Origin: Phaseolus vulgaris
Taxonomy: Eukaryota > Streptophyta > Magnoliopsida > Fabales > Fabaceae
Direction of reading: 5' to 3'
Length of the DNA: 64,000 nucleotides
NCBI RefSeq assembly: GCF_000499845.2
Contig: NC_023749.2
Location: 8,724,013 to 8,788,012 of the forward strand
Part shown: positions 63,501-64,000 of the stretch, one piece after another
How positions within the stretch are numbered: position 1 is the stretch's first letter
Layout: every line of letters begins with the position of its first letter
Made by a program: the position numbers and the translations under genes
The notes under the pieces: model-generated
Databases searched by the model: none
The model's input: the letters and a program-made list of their open reading frames with translations, nothing else
Told to the model about the DNA's origin: nothing

Positions 63501-64000
63501 TTATTCCAGTGTTGTTCCAGTGGGCCAGGAGAAGACAGACTAAAACGAAACTTGTCCATTCCGTCAATCCAAAATCAACCAGCGAGAACAGAACCCAAAC
63601 TTCAAAAGAAAAATAATTAAGATTTCTCTTGTCTCTTCACCCTCTTCTCTTTTCACCATTTCTACTACTATCTTTCTCTACTCCTTTTTCACTTAGTTTT
63701 TTTTTTTACTTTCTCTCTTTCTCATCCCAATCTTTCACAATTTTCTTCTCTTTTCTTATTCCTCTATCTTACAATCACCATTGATAAAACTGTCAATATT
63801 TATATTTTTAATATAAAATTATTAAAATACTCCATTTGTATGTATATATAAAGTTTTTTTTCTTAAAAAATCACTATTTTGAAATATTTATTACATTATA
63901 AATATTACAAAATTAGTTTCTTTTATTATGATTGAAAAAGACGAGTAATCACAAATTACATAATCACTATTCTCTTTTCAAATATTGATTAATTGGAAGA
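63501..64000. other. Intergenic with pyrimidine-rich tract, no gene seen
   Basis: A strongly pyrimidine-rich tract (about 63625-63780, many TCTTTCTC words) resembles the CT-rich leader of a plant gene on the plus strand, but no start codon with a convincing frame follows inside the window. Confidence 0.4.

Overview
The window looks like nuclear DNA of a flowering plant, most likely a phaseoloid legume (Phaseolus/Vigna group). It is very AT-rich, its genes are split by AT-rich GT-AG introns, and the protein families are plant-specific: CSLA mannan synthase, HD2-type histone deacetylase, the At4g22758-like family and the plant mobile domain. The legume assignment is inferred from the style of the transposon sequences. 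No search was run.

Three protein-coding genes appear intact. (1) 18261-23526 (+): a nine-exon cellulose-synthase-like A gene (CSLA9/CSLA2 type). The exons join in frame to 542 residues with all expected glycosyltransferase motifs. It has a TATA box and a leader of about 360 bases with two small upstream ORFs. (2) 29397-31739 (-): a nine-exon HD2/HDT gene of 299 codons, with the MEFWG start, acidic middle and C-terminal C2H2 finger. Its promoter has a telo-box and TATA. (3) 50583-51303 (-): a two-exon DUF7054/At4g22758-like gene of 195 residues. A tRNA-Leu(UAA) lies at 26420-26501 (-). The genes serve unrelated roles (Golgi hemicellulose synthesis, nucleolar chromatin, translation, unknown), and nothing links them functionally.

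Most of the rest is intergenic DNA or mobile elements. The most striking is a complete 6458-bp Mutator-like element (39579-46036) with a perfect 9-bp target-site duplication. It carries two convergent decayed genes: a plant-mobile-domain gene (+) and a MULE transposase fused to a C-terminal OTU cysteine-protease domain (-). Three arrays of ~34-bp units built on GGATA/TATCC palindromes lie at the left end, between the gene tails and at the right end. A 329-bp relative with matching terminal sequence and its own perfect 9-bp duplication sits at 32913-33241, and a third probable relative abuts it.

Other elements: fold-back CACTA-type MITEs with 3-bp duplications (11575-11923, 53481-53834) plus decayed copies; a 204-bp CACTA-like element (12433-12636); a possible CACTA element at 57927-61077 with a two-exon Nudix-like gene fragment; Ulp1-protease remnants (55370-56110); a transposon-type pseudogene (35374-36596); Gypsy gag and polyprotein-tail remnants; and several LTR fragments. 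The long AT-rich stretches between these show no gene I can support.
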